This document shows, one piece after another, positions 19,891-27,424 of a stretch of DNA of 34,791 nucleotides. Every line of letters begins with the position of its first letter. Position 1 is the first letter of the stretch. The stretch comes from Desulfamplus sp. (GTDB lineage Bacteria; Desulfobacterota; Desulfobacteria; Desulfobacterales; Desulfobacteraceae). The notes beneath the pieces are model-generated. The model saw nothing but the letters and a program-made list of their open reading frames with translations. It was not told the DNA's origin and ran no database searches. Position numbers and translations under genes: made by a program. The stretch is from positions 1-34,791 of the forward strand of contig JADGBE010000031.1 of the NCBI GenBank assembly GCA_015231615.1. The letters are read 5' to 3'.

Positions 19891-19914
19891 TTTAAAAATC
19901 TGCCAAAGAGAATA

Positions 19915-21111
19915 TCAAACTGACATCGCCATTATTGCACAGACAAAACTTATGTCATCATTGCTCTTTATAATGCACGGATTTCTCTTATCTTTAATAT
20001 TTAGAACTATATTGTCGCTTTTAAATATATTTAAGGCATCAATAAAATATTTTGGATTAAATGCACTTTCAACACTCTCCCCACTGTATTCAATTACAAT
20101 ATCCTCTTTAGATTCACCTATTTCAGGATTTGTAACCGTTGCCGTAAGTTTATTCTCAATAAAATTTAGTATAACGCTCTTATAGTCATCAGAAACTAAA
20201 ATCGACATGCGTTTCATCATCATCAAAAACATAGCACGACTCATCTCTATCCCTACAAATCCACCTATACTCATAACTCTTCTGTAGTCTGGATATTCAC
20301 CTTCAAGTAGCTTTATCATAATTGACTCATCGTCTTTAGTAACTACAAGGTGATTATTCTTAATCCCAATCTTTACATTACCAACATTAATCAAGAACTT
20401 TCCAAGCTCTGCAAGACCTTTTTTGGGGATAATTACACCATGCTCATCAATTTGCAACTCTCCAGAGTATGGTGTATCAAAGGTGTAGAGTCTTTTTGAG
20501 TCTGTAGATACCATTCTTAAAACTGGAGTAACTTGATTCTCTTGATTTTGCTCGCCGTTATCATCATCGTTATCATGGTTTGCTTGACTCTCTTTGCTTT
20601 GATGCCATTTTCCCTCTCTCTCTGTCTTTTCAAGAAGAGCCCCAAGAACATAAGGTCTTTTCTCTTCTTGGCTAAAATTTATAGATGCAGATATTTCAGC
20701 CATTTTTTTAAGAATTCCAGATTCAATCTCTACAAATGGAATATCCTCAATTACTGGGTTTTCTGGAAAATTCCCACAATCTGAGGAGACAATGTGATAC
20801 TGAATGTTACCCGATCCTATCTCAATCCATCTGTTTTCTATCTCATTTATAGGAACTATTGATTCTGGATACTCTCTTACAATCTCATAAAATTTCTTTG
20901 CGTTGATTGATATTATTCCGTCAGACTCAACTTCGGCTTCATATTTACCCTGAAATACTGTCTCAAGATCATTTGCTGTAACTGTAATATGCGAACCTTC
21001 CGCTTTAATTAAAACATCAGATGTAATAGCGAGGGTTGTTTTTCTGTTTGTAAGCCCTTGAACCATTGATAATGCTTCAGAGAGGAGTTTTCTTTCAATT
21101 GAGAATTTCAT
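19915..21111 (-). CDS. dnaN: DNA polymerase III beta subunit (sliding clamp)
   Basis: 398 residues, slightly longer than the usual about 366. It has the three clamp domains: N-terminal MKFSIERKLLSEALSMVQGL with TLAITSDVLI, middle VLGALLEKTEREG and RMVSTDSKRLYTF, and C-terminal LLEGEYPDYRRVM and the terminal SFVCAIMAMSV. The dimeric ring tethers the replicative polymerase to DNA. The extra length is mostly an acidic, Asn/Gln-rich insert at about 178-196 (NHDNDDDNGEQNQENQ) between two strands of the middle domain, probably a surface loop. Downstream come fic and gyrB; neither dnaA nor recF is next to it, so this is not the classical dnaA-dnaN-recF-gyrB cluster. Confidence 0.96.
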   Translation of the reverse strand: MKFSIERKLLSEALSMVQGLTNRKTTLAITSDVLIKAEGSHITVTANDLETVFQGKYEAEVESDGIISINAKKFYEIVREYPESIVPINEIENRWIEIGSGNIQYHIVSSDCGNFPENPVIEDIPFVEIESGILKKMAEISASINFSQEEKRPYVLGALLEKTEREGKWHQSKESQANHDNDDDNGEQNQENQVTPVLRMVSTDSKRLYTFDTPYSGELQIDEHGVIIPKKGLAELGKFLINVGNVKIGIKNNHLVVTKDDESIMIKLLEGEYPDYRRVMSIGGFVGIEMSRAMFLMMMKRMSILVSDDYKSVILNFIENKLTATVTNPEIGESKEDIVIEYSGESVESAFNPKYFIDALNIFKSDNIVLNIKDKRNPCIIKSNDDISFVCAIMAMSV

Positions 21112-21279
21112 TTTTAATCCTTTATTTCAGTCTTTTTAAATGTTTTAGAAATCGCTTTTTTATAAAAATATTTTTTTAATATTAAATAGTTATGGTAGCT
21201 ATAAAAAACTGAAATTTATATCATTTTTGCTATTTTTTTCCAATAAAATAATCATATCATAAAAAATCAGATAAACTAA

Positions 21280-22800
21280 TCACGACCTAACAGCACGCAC
21301 ATAGTTATCTAAATCTAAGAAATCCCAATTCACATTGCCAGAGTAGAAAAATACATACCACCCAGAGCTTTTGGTTCTTTTATCAGAACTCCAGCACCAC
21401 TGCTGTTTTCCATCAAAAAGCGGTGAGATGTGCAGATAACCATTTACCTTTTCAGGCTCAAGTAAAGATAGAAGTTCAGAAATTGTTGGAACTCTCCAGT
21501 CGTTATATCCTGCAAAAGATTGGTTATTAAGATTATCAACATAATCTAACGCAGCCTTGTATGGAAAATTTATCTCGGAACCAGATTGTTGCCACATAAG
21601 ACCTGTAGCATGATCCATAATTGTTCCATTATCATTGGCTTTATAACGATTTTTAATATATTCAAAAGGGTGTCCACTCTCATCAAGGGAAAAAATATTT
21701 TTTGACTCATCTTCAGAGACAGTTACAGAGACTTTGCGTAACTGCCAACTTTTATTTGCCTGACAGTTATCTTCACCATTTTCAATATCTTCATTGGCTA
21801 TATTGTTTGAGGGGGTGCTGACGTTATTTTTTGAAGTGATATTGGAATGTAAATCTATAATATTTTGAGTAAAATCAGATTGAGGAGACAATACCTCTGT
21901 TTGATGTTTCATAACCATTTTGCAAGTTGTGTTATCAGAAATAAGTAAATCTTCAAACTCAGATAACATATCATCTATATCAGCATGGCGATCTCTTGGG
22001 TTTTTCTTAAAACATTTTTTAAAAAAGTTGTGATATTTTTCAGGTACAAGGCTGTAGTTAGGCTCGCTATCCATAACTGCAAGCATAGTGTTAAGAATAG
22101 TCTCACCATAAAATGGCAGAGTTCCACTTAACATCTGAAAAAAGATAACAGATGCTGCCCAGCGATCCGCAGAGTGAGAGTAACAGCCGTCAAAAACTTC
22201 AGGAGAGCTATAGGCAGGAGTTCCAAATGCTTCTGAATCATCATTGTCTGTAAAAGATTGAATAGATAATGAATTGGAAGCATCACCGATGAGAGAAAAA
22301 TTGTTGCTACATAAAAAAGAGCCACTTATAAATGCGTGATCTGATGCTTTGATAGTATCTGCAACTATAAAGAGATTGGAAGGTTTAATATCTCTGTGAA
22401 TAATGCCGTACATCTCCTGTAACTGAAGACCTTTGAGTATTTCAGTAAAGTAGATACATGCCTTATGTTCACTAAATGTTCTACCTTTTTCAACTGCTTG
22501 CTCAAAAGCATCTTCAAGGCTTAATGGCAAATACTCCATTAAAACGCAACTCTCTCCAAGTATTGTTTCGCCATAATCAACAATGTCAATAATATAGGGA
22601 GATTGGAAATCGTTGATAATTCTCTTTTTATCACCTTCCCAATTGATCTTTTGATTAAATATTTTTAAAGCTCTCTTTCTTGCATTGTTCTCAACAAGAT
22701 AGACAGAACCATAACGCCCTTTGCCAATAAAACCTTTAAGGGCGTAATCTTTAAAAATATCTTTGTTATCTTCATAATTACAAAAAGCTGTCTTTATCAT
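21280..22800 (-). CDS. Hanks-type Ser/Thr kinase fused to a DUF1566 (C-type-lectin-like) domain
   Basis: 506 residues. The kinase (about 20-285) has a glycine loop GKGRYGSV (26-33), Lys46 in RALKIF and the catalytic loop HRDIKPSN (135-142). The metal-binding DFG is replaced by DAS (D173-A-S). An unusual insert (about 146-170) lies before it, and SPE (199-201) takes the place of APE. A Ser/Asn-rich linker (about 290-380) leads to DUF1566 (about 390-506: DHATGLMWQQSGS, YNDWRVPTISELLSLL, WCWSSDKRTKSSGWYVFF, ending YVRAVRS). No membrane segment is seen, so both parts are likely cytoplasmic. The lectin-like fold is used elsewhere for ligand recognition, including hypervariable proteins of diversity-generating retroelements. 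None is visible here. Confidence 0.9.
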   Translation of the reverse strand: MIKTAFCNYEDNKDIFKDYALKGFIGKGRYGSVYLVENNARKRALKIFNQKINWEGDKKRIINDFQSPYIIDIVDYGETILGESCVLMEYLPLSLEDAFEQAVEKGRTFSEHKACIYFTEILKGLQLQEMYGIIHRDIKPSNLFIVADTIKASDHAFISGSFLCSNNFSLIGDASNSLSIQSFTDNDDSEAFGTPAYSSPEVFDGCYSHSADRWAASVIFFQMLSGTLPFYGETILNTMLAVMDSEPNYSLVPEKYHNFFKKCFKKNPRDRHADIDDMLSEFEDLLISDNTTCKMVMKHQTEVLSPQSDFTQNIIDLHSNITSKNNVSTPSNNIANEDIENGEDNCQANKSWQLRKVSVTVSEDESKNIFSLDESGHPFEYIKNRYKANDNGTIMDHATGLMWQQSGSEINFPYKAALDYVDNLNNQSFAGYNDWRVPTISELLSLLEPEKVNGYLHISPLFDGKQQWCWSSDKRTKSSGWYVFFYSGNVNWDFLDLDNYVRAVRS

Positions 22801-22889
22801 TAATTATCTCCGCTGCAGCATTGAATATTTTTTATCCAACTGCATTTACCACATTTTTGATATTTACGTATGAATATCAAAAAAAAGAG

Positions 22890-23216
22890 CTATAAAATCC
22901 ACTGAGAAGCAAGGAATATCAACATACTAACAACAATTGTCAAAAGCAGATTTTTGTAAAACCAACCTACAATACAGGCAGCAGCAGCACCAATAAGATA
23001 TGGATTGGTAAGATTTAGATTAACTTCGCCTGTTGGCATAAGTATTGATGGAACAATGATGGCGGACAATACAGCAGGTGGAACATATCCAAGCGATCTT
23101 TCAAACATTGGATGAAACTGAACATGTCCTGAGATTGGGAACATAACATATCGTATTCCAAATGTAACCGCTGCCATTCCTGCTATCATAAACAATTCAT
23201 CTATATTAATATTCAT
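22890..23216 (-). CDS. azlD: AzlD-family branched-chain amino-acid exporter subunit
   Basis: 108 residues, nearly all hydrophobic, with about four membrane segments (IAGMAAVTFGIRYVMFP, LGYVPPAVLSAIIVPSIL, PYLIGAAAACIVGWF, the C-terminal LLLTIVVSMLIFLA). It matches the small AzlD/YgaH subunit that pairs with AzlC for export of branched-chain amino acids through the inner membrane. Its ATG overlaps the azlC stop (ATGA), so the two are translationally coupled. The substrate is inferred from the family. Confidence 0.92.
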   Translation of the reverse strand: MNINIDELFMIAGMAAVTFGIRYVMFPISGHVQFHPMFERSLGYVPPAVLSAIIVPSILMPTGEVNLNLTNPYLIGAAAACIVGWFYKNLLLTIVVSMLIFLASQWIL

Positions 23217-24055
23217 TCTGCAACCTCAATACCCTCTCTATCTTTTAAATTAATAGTATTACTTTGTTTTATCTCTTGTTCTAATGCTTCATGTGATGTA
23301 GATGCAAATAGGAAAACTTCACTAAATATTCCAGCAGCAACACCAGAAACAGCAGCAGCCATAAGACCAAGTTTATGAGGTAGTTCACTTGCAAATATAG
23401 AGACTACCGCTGCAACGATAACTGCAATCCACATAGGCTTTGAAACTAAATAAGGTATAACCATACCAATAAAAGTTGCTGGCATTGCAAAATCAAGTCC
23501 CCAGCCAGCTATCTCAGGAAATGCTTTACCTGCAATAAGCCCAATAAATGTGCATATATTCCAATTGATATACATAAAAAGCATAGAGCCAAGATTGTAA
23601 TATTGTTTGTTAGGAACTCCATCATCTTTGTAGTAACGGTTGATAGCAACAGCAAATGTCTCATCAGTTAATCCAAATGCAAGAACTAATTTCCACAGAT
23701 TGCTTAAATTTTTATAATAGGGAACCATTGTTGCCCCGTAGAGCATGTGCCGCAGATTTACAACAAAAGTTGTAAGAACTATGATTGACCATCCAGTCCC
23801 TACTGATACAAGACTTATGCTTATGAATTGGGCAGAACCAGCAAATACAAATAGGGACATACCCATTGTAGCAGCAAAAGAGAGTCCAGCAGTAGCAGCA
23901 AGTGTTCCAAATATAATTCCAAAAGGAATTGCCCCAACAATTAGCGGAAAGGTATCTCTTGCCCCAGCAATGAGTTGATATTTAGGGGAATACTTTAGCG
24001 TCATAGGTTTTAGTGATTTTGATGTAGAAGTTTTACTTGTAAGTTTTTTCAACAT
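23213..24055 (-). CDS. azlC: AzlC-family branched-chain amino-acid exporter subunit
   Basis: 280 residues with about seven to eight membrane helices and the family signatures PLIVGAIPFGIIFGTLA, GSAQFISISL, LRHMLYGATMVPY, FGLTDETFAVA and the late FAMPATFIGMVIPYL. Charged, non-hydrophobic tails occur at both ends; the first 30 residues are basic (LTSKTSTSKSLKPMTLK) and the last 25 acidic. With AzlD it forms a two-subunit secondary exporter. The gene is first in the pair. The 160-bp gap before the divergent hypothetical gene at 24222 probably holds both promoters, but I cannot point to clear boxes. Confidence 0.93.
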   Translation of the reverse strand: MLKKLTSKTSTSKSLKPMTLKYSPKYQLIAGARDTFPLIVGAIPFGIIFGTLAATAGLSFAATMGMSLFVFAGSAQFISISLVSVGTGWSIIVLTTFVVNLRHMLYGATMVPYYKNLSNLWKLVLAFGLTDETFAVAINRYYKDDGVPNKQYYNLGSMLFMYINWNICTFIGLIAGKAFPEIAGWGLDFAMPATFIGMVIPYLVSKPMWIAVIVAAVVSIFASELPHKLGLMAAAVSGVAAGIFSEVFLFASTSHEALEQEIKQSNTINLKDREGIEVAE

Positions 24056-24221
24056 TTTACCTTCAATTATAAATAATCAATTCATTAACATTTCTGATAT
24101 TTAATTATTTACAGACCATATTGCTTGTGTCAATCTTTTTGTTTAAAGTGTTGTATTACAGATTCAATGCCTTATTGTCCCATAAAATTGTTTTAAACCA
24201 TATTCAGGAAAGGAGTTGTTT

Positions 24222-24539
24222 ATGTATAGCAAAGAAGAGGAGGAGTGGTTTAAGAAGTTTCAAGAAGGTACATTTTTGGTGAAAGGCTGGAAAGGTCGGA
24301 TTAAAGAGACTTTAAGACCATTCTCTTCACCTGAAAAAGAGAAGTTGCATCAACAACTTGAGAAGTTAGGTGAGAGAATTGGAAGAGAGTGGTCAAAAAA
24401 CAACTCTATTAGACGTATTGATACTAACATGCTACAAAAATGGGGAGATACTCTTCTTGCGGCAAAAGATAGAGGTTCTAATGTTTTAGTAAGTGAGATT
24501 GATAGACTAAATGCTGAAGTAGATAAATTGTTGTCGTAA
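24222..24539 (+). CDS. Small hypothetical protein
   Basis: 105 residues from ATG 24222, chosen because AAGGAG lies 8-9 bases before it; a TTG two codons earlier is in frame. The protein is highly charged and mostly predicted helical, with aromatic/basic patches (EEWFKKFQEGTFLVKGWKGR) and a C-terminal heptad-like stretch (SEIDRLNAEVDKLLS). It has no signal peptide or membrane segment. I do not recognise a family. A long inverted repeat separates it from aroK on the same strand. Confidence 0.75.
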   Translation: MYSKEEEEWFKKFQEGTFLVKGWKGRIKETLRPFSSPEKEKLHQQLEKLGERIGREWSKNNSIRRIDTNMLQKWGDTLLAAKDRGSNVLVSEIDRLNAEVDKLLS

Positions 24540-24575
24540 ATTTTATTTAGATAATTTGCAAAGATACTTTAATGA

Positions 24576-24614
24576 ATTTATGGTAAACTTCAACTCTAAG
24601 AGTTTACCATAAAT
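24576..24614. promoter_or_regulatory. 14-bp perfect inverted repeat between the hypothetical gene and aroK
   Basis: ATTTATGGTAAACT (24576-24589) and AGTTTACCATAAAT (24601-24614) are exact complements with an 11-nt loop. They end 31 bp before the aroK ATG. With no T-run it is a poor intrinsic terminator in either direction. It could be an operator, an mRNA hairpin or a weak terminator of the hypothetical gene. Confidence 0.55.
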
Positions 24615-24645
24615 GATTACAGTTAATAAGGATATTTATAGTTAA

Positions 24646-25155
24646 ATGAGATCAAATTTGACCTTAATTGGTATGCCGGGGGCTGGTAAAAGTACTGTTG
24701 GCATTATACTTGCCAAAAACTTAACCTTTGGATTTATTGATACTGACGTTCTTATTCAAATCAATCAACAAAAATCTCTCCAACAAATTATTAATGAGAG
24801 TGATCATATTAATTTAAGAACAATTGAAGAGAAAGAGATACTAAAGCTAAATATAGATAGACATATTATTGCTACTGGTGGAAGCGTTCCTTATAGCCAA
24901 ACGGCTATGGAACACCTAAGGAAAATATCAGAAATTGTATTTTTATATGTGAGCTACGAAGAGCTTGAAAGGAGAATTAAAAATTTCGCAACGCGTGGCA
25001 TTTCTAAATCTCCTAATCAAACATTTAGAGACCTTTATGAAGAACGTCAAATTCTTTATAAAAGATATGCTGATATAACGATTGATTGCAATTCAATAGA
25101 TCAAGATGAGGTTGCTATGGAGATTACAAATATGTATAGAAGTAAATGTAGTTAG
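24646..25155 (+). CDS. aroK: Shikimate kinase
   Basis: 169 residues, normal length. Walker A is GMPGAGKST (9-17), the shikimate/Mg site DTD (32-34), shikimate-binding Arg58 and GG 78-79 in ATGGS, and the lid arginine in RGIS (about 117). YEERQILY (from 131) holds the adenine/shikimate-contacting Arg. It phosphorylates shikimate at the 3-hydroxyl with ATP, a mid-step of the same pathway as the DAHP synthase at 14696-15748. No other aro gene is adjacent. The nearest ribosome-binding sequence (AAGGA) is about 14 bases from the ATG, so expression may be modest. Confidence 0.95.
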   Translation: MRSNLTLIGMPGAGKSTVGIILAKNLTFGFIDTDVLIQINQQKSLQQIINESDHINLRTIEEKEILKLNIDRHIIATGGSVPYSQTAMEHLRKISEIVFLYVSYEELERRIKNFATRGISKSPNQTFRDLYEERQILYKRYADITIDCNSIDQDEVAMEITNMYRSKCS

Positions 25156-25175
25156 AGTCTGTTTAAATATTCAGG
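25154..25175 (-). repeat. Partial copy of a 26-nt hairpin repeat
   Basis: Read on the minus strand, CCTGAATATTTAAACAG followed by ACTCT matches the hairpin at 33558-33583 except for one base in the right arm; the left arm is incomplete. It begins at the aroK stop codon. Confidence 0.55.
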
Positions 25176-25258
25176 TTATAACGCATTGCTCACCAGCCAC
25201 GCCTGAAAAATGTCAGAATTGCCACTCACGTCCTGCGTGGTTTGCCGCAGCGTTTGGT
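25176..25258 (-). other. attC-like imperfect inverted repeat (candidate integron recombination site)
   Basis: An 83-base, relatively GC-rich inverted repeat with matching outer arms AACGC (25180-25184)/GCGTT (25250-25254) and inner arms CCACGC (25197-25202)/GCGTGG (25235-25240). Mismatched bases lie between them, as in folded attC sites. On the minus strand it begins 21 bases after the stop of a toxin-antitoxin-like pair, the place where a cassette carries its attC. The end boxes (ACCAAAC and GTTATAA) match the attC consensus only partly. No integrase is in the window. Confidence 0.3.
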
Positions 25259-25279
25259 TGTGGATTCGTTGAATATCAA

Positions 25280-25504
25280 CTACGCAGCAAATTCAAGTAG
25301 TTCGAGAGTAATACCGCGATTGATTTCATCTCTTGCATGGCCGAGCAGTTTTTTATTAACTGCTGACGAAATATACTCTTCTCCACAATTATCACAAATT
25401 TTTGCGGGTACTCTTTTGAAAACAAGAGTTGTATTTTTTTGTTCAAAAACTACGCTTATGAATCCATTTTCGGTATGACCGTTTCTGCAAATTGCACACT
25501 TCAT
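25280..25504 (-). CDS. YgiT-type zinc-finger protein (MqsA-like antitoxin candidate)
   Basis: 74 residues with two Cys pairs, CAIC (3-6) and CDNC (about 37-40), forming the YgiT/MqsA-type zinc-binding N-domain. A short helical tail follows (LGHARDEINRG). The DNA-binding helix-turn-helix found in full MqsA is missing. Its ATG overlaps the stop of the DUF4258 gene upstream by 4 bp. By analogy with such pairs it is the likely antitoxin. The neutralising role is inference. Confidence 0.85.
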   Translation of the reverse strand: MKCAICRNGHTENGFISVVFEQKNTTLVFKRVPAKICDNCGEEYISSAVNKKLLGHARDEINRGITLELLEFAA

Positions 25505-25821
25505 TTGATCCTCCGTGAAAATTTATCAGCCCACTTGAGTGGATCGGGTTTATATACAGTAATGATTACCAGTTTCAATTCATCTGCATTTATCGCTGCA
25601 ACCACATGCAAAGATGTATTTGCCACACCAATTCCATTAATTAAAACGCTTGGAAACGGAAAGTCATCATCATATTGCTCAATTATGTTACCATCTTTAA
25701 GGACTTTTTCAACATCATTTTCATTAATGTCACGTTGGAACATTCTTTTGGAGGCATGAATTCGGTATTCAATCTGGTAATCGTCAAAATGCTGGTTTAG
25801 CATTTCGCATAAGGTTGTCAT
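25501..25821 (-). CDS. DUF4258 domain protein (putative toxin of a type II pair)
   Basis: 106 residues with the DUF4258 core: IEYRIHASKRMFQRDINENDVEKVL, then GNIIEQYDDDFPFPSVLI, and the C-terminal strands LHVVAAINADELKLVIITVY. The conserved HAxxRxxxR-type motif resembles the RelE/BrnT-like RNase fold. It precedes and overlaps the YgiT-type gene, the common toxin-first order of such pairs. Toxicity is not proven by sequence. The TA pair is isolated between aroK and a terminator, consistent with an acquired module. Confidence 0.82.
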   Translation of the reverse strand: MTTLCEMLNQHFDDYQIEYRIHASKRMFQRDINENDVEKVLKDGNIIEQYDDDFPFPSVLINGIGVANTSLHVVAAINADELKLVIITVYKPDPLKWADKFSRRIK

Positions 25822-25870
25822 TTTTTAATTATTTCCAATGTCTTTGAGTTTAATGCTTACAAAAGCCTAT

Positions 25871-25912
25871 AAAAAACCCATATAGTTTTATTGAATGAAA
25901 CTATATGGGTTT
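25871..25912 (-). terminator. Intrinsic terminator of the decarboxylase/crotonase operon
   Basis: A perfect 15-bp stem (AAACCCATATAGTTT, 25874-25888, with its complement at 25898-25912) and a 9-nt loop. On the minus strand the run of T residues follows at 25876-25871. It lies 34 bp after the crotonase stop. Confidence 0.92.
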
Positions 25913-25945
25913 AAGGTCAAAACAAATGTAGAACTATTAACAGCA

Positions 25946-26707
25946 TTACTCCATACCAGATTGAACAAACGCCAAAGTATCTTTCACCTGTTTGTTAAAG
26001 AAGCAGTTTAAAGCATAGTGCCAATCATTTTCTGTCATACGCTTTCTTATATGATCTCCCACCTCTTTTTTTAGTTCCTCTTTTATTCGTGAGAATGGAC
26101 GTCCCGGTGTATCTATCCACATTGAAATAATGGCTTTAGCCCGTGAAATAAGCTCGTTGGCTTCTACAAGCTCATCAACAATCTCTTTTCCAAGAGCCTT
26201 GTTTACATCTACCATTTCGCCAAAATACATGACATCACGAAATTTTTTGTCAGAATCAAGACCAAATCGCATAATAGCACTCTGGGCAACAGAAAGAGGA
26301 ACTCCAATTTTTATCTCGGACATACCAACTTTGATTTTTGGGTGGTTCACAATTATTCTGTAATCAGATGCCATAGCCAAAATCAAGCCTCCAGCAGCAG
26401 CATGACCATTCATGGCACATACCACAGGTTTGGAGCATAAGAATAGTTCAAGAAAAACCTCATCAGCATAACCAAGAAATTCAATTGCATCTTCAAGTTT
26501 TGGAAAACCCATAAATGTATGAAGATCAAAACCACTTGAGAAAAATCTGTTTTGACCAGTAAGAATAATCCCCTTTATTGTTTCATCTTGATTTGCCTTT
26601 GCTACACAAACTCTTAAGTCATCAAGAGTTTGGCGTGTTATGGAATTGGTTTTACTGTGTGCTAATGTGGCAATTATAATATTATCTTCAATTTTTGTTT
26701 CAAGCAT
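25946..26707 (-). CDS. Enoyl-CoA hydratase/isomerase (crotonase) family protein
   Basis: 253 residues from ATG 26707, preceded by GGAG at a 10-base spacing; an upstream ATG at 26740 adds 11 residues but no family-like sequence. Crotonase signatures are present: TLAHSKTNSIT, FSSGFDLHTF (first oxyanion-hole strand), AMNGHAAAGGLILAMASDYRI (second oxyanion Gly and core helix) and GMSEIKIGVPL. The Glu residues of typical hydratases are not clearly placed, so the reaction could be hydration, isomerisation, hydrolysis or decarboxylation. It is the last gene of an operon with sodium-pump decarboxylase subunits. Since some crotonases decarboxylate methylmalonyl-CoA, an acyl-CoA link is plausible but unproven. 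Confidence 0.88.
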   Translation of the reverse strand: MLETKIEDNIIIATLAHSKTNSITRQTLDDLRVCVAKANQDETIKGIILTGQNRFFSSGFDLHTFMGFPKLEDAIEFLGYADEVFLELFLCSKPVVCAMNGHAAAGGLILAMASDYRIIVNHPKIKVGMSEIKIGVPLSVAQSAIMRFGLDSDKKFRDVMYFGEMVDVNKALGKEIVDELVEANELISRAKAIISMWIDTPGRPFSRIKEELKKEVGDHIRKRMTENDWHYALNCFFNKQVKDTLAFVQSGME

Positions 26708-26742
26708 TGGAAATAGACTCCGTATAATTTTACACAACATAA

Positions 26743-26770
26743 GTAGAGACGCACGGCCGTGCGTCTCTAA
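26743..26770. repeat. 26-bp perfect palindrome, copy 2
   Basis: The same sequence as 16106-16133 except for the last base, giving 26 palindromic bases (26744-26769). It sits in the 101-bp gap between the biotin carrier and crotonase genes, just upstream of the latter's start. A cruciform or mRNA hairpin here could affect crotonase expression. Confidence 0.9.
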
Positions 26771-26808
26771 AATTTAATTCTACTCATTTTGCCTATCAGG
26801 TTATAAAA

Positions 26809-27366
26809 CTATCCAATTACAATAAGCACATCACCTGTTGAAACTTGAGTTCCTTTTTGAACTCGAACCTCTTTTATAGTTCCATCTAATGTGCTTGGTA
26901 GATCGTTTTCCATCTTCATGGCTTCCATGATTGCCACAACTTGTCCTGCTTTTACAGTATCTCCAACCTTTACCTTAATATCTATGATAAGCCCTGGCAT
27001 TGGAGCTTTAATTGCCCCCACACTACTACCCGAAGCTGTTTTTGGTGCGGCAGTTGCCTGTTTAGGAGCTGTGGCAGAAGCTACTTTAGGGGCAGCTTTT
27101 GCCTGTGGCGGAGCTTGAACAACAGCTTTTGGTGCTGGTTGCTGTCTTGCAACTGAAGGTTGAGCTTGCCTTGGTGCTACTTGAACCCGTCTTGCCATTG
27201 CTGGCTGTGAACGTCTTGGTTGTGGGGCAGCTTGTCCAACGTTATGAAAATTTGCTATATCTACCTCAAAAAGCTCTTCATTAACAAAAACTTGAGCATA
27301 TCCATCTTGAACAGCTCCAACCTCTACGTCAAATTCTCTATCGTTTATTATTAGATTATATTTCAT
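26809..27366 (-). CDS. Biotin carboxyl carrier subunit of a sodium-pump decarboxylase
   Basis: 185 residues. The N-terminal part (1-40, MKYNLIINDREFDVEV) is the usual cap of gamma/biotin subunits. An Ala/Pro/Gln-rich flexible linker (about 46-112) follows, then a biotinyl domain (118-185) with MEAMKME and the biotin-accepting Lys151. The carrier shuttles CO2 from the carboxyltransferase to the membrane decarboxylase, which pumps Na+ out. It is 58 bp after the OadG-like gene in the same orientation. It matches the separate biotin carriers of methylmalonyl-CoA or glutaconyl-CoA decarboxylases; the substrate is not shown. Confidence 0.94.
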   Translation of the reverse strand: MKYNLIINDREFDVEVGAVQDGYAQVFVNEELFEVDIANFHNVGQAAPQPRRSQPAMARRVQVAPRQAQPSVARQQPAPKAVVQAPPQAKAAPKVASATAPKQATAAPKTASGSSVGAIKAPMPGLIIDIKVKVGDTVKAGQVVAIMEAMKMENDLPSTLDGTIKEVRVQKGTQVSTGDVLIVIG

Positions 27367-27424
27367 TATATTTTAAGACCTTTTATATGTTTTTATTTCG
27401 GGTGTTTGTAATATTTTGACTTTC

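Noticed and set aside
19915..21279. Chromosomal origin next to dnaN
   Set aside because: dnaA is not adjacent, recF is absent, and the 168-bp gap upstream of dnaN shows no recognisable cluster of DnaA boxes.
21280..21640. Diversity-generating retroelement variable region in the kinase C-terminus
   Set aside because: The fold fits, but no reverse transcriptase or template repeat is in the window, so it is not annotated as such.
26708..26740. Start of the crotonase 11 codons upstream
   Set aside because: The extra residues do not resemble the family, and the inner ATG has GGAG at suitable spacing.
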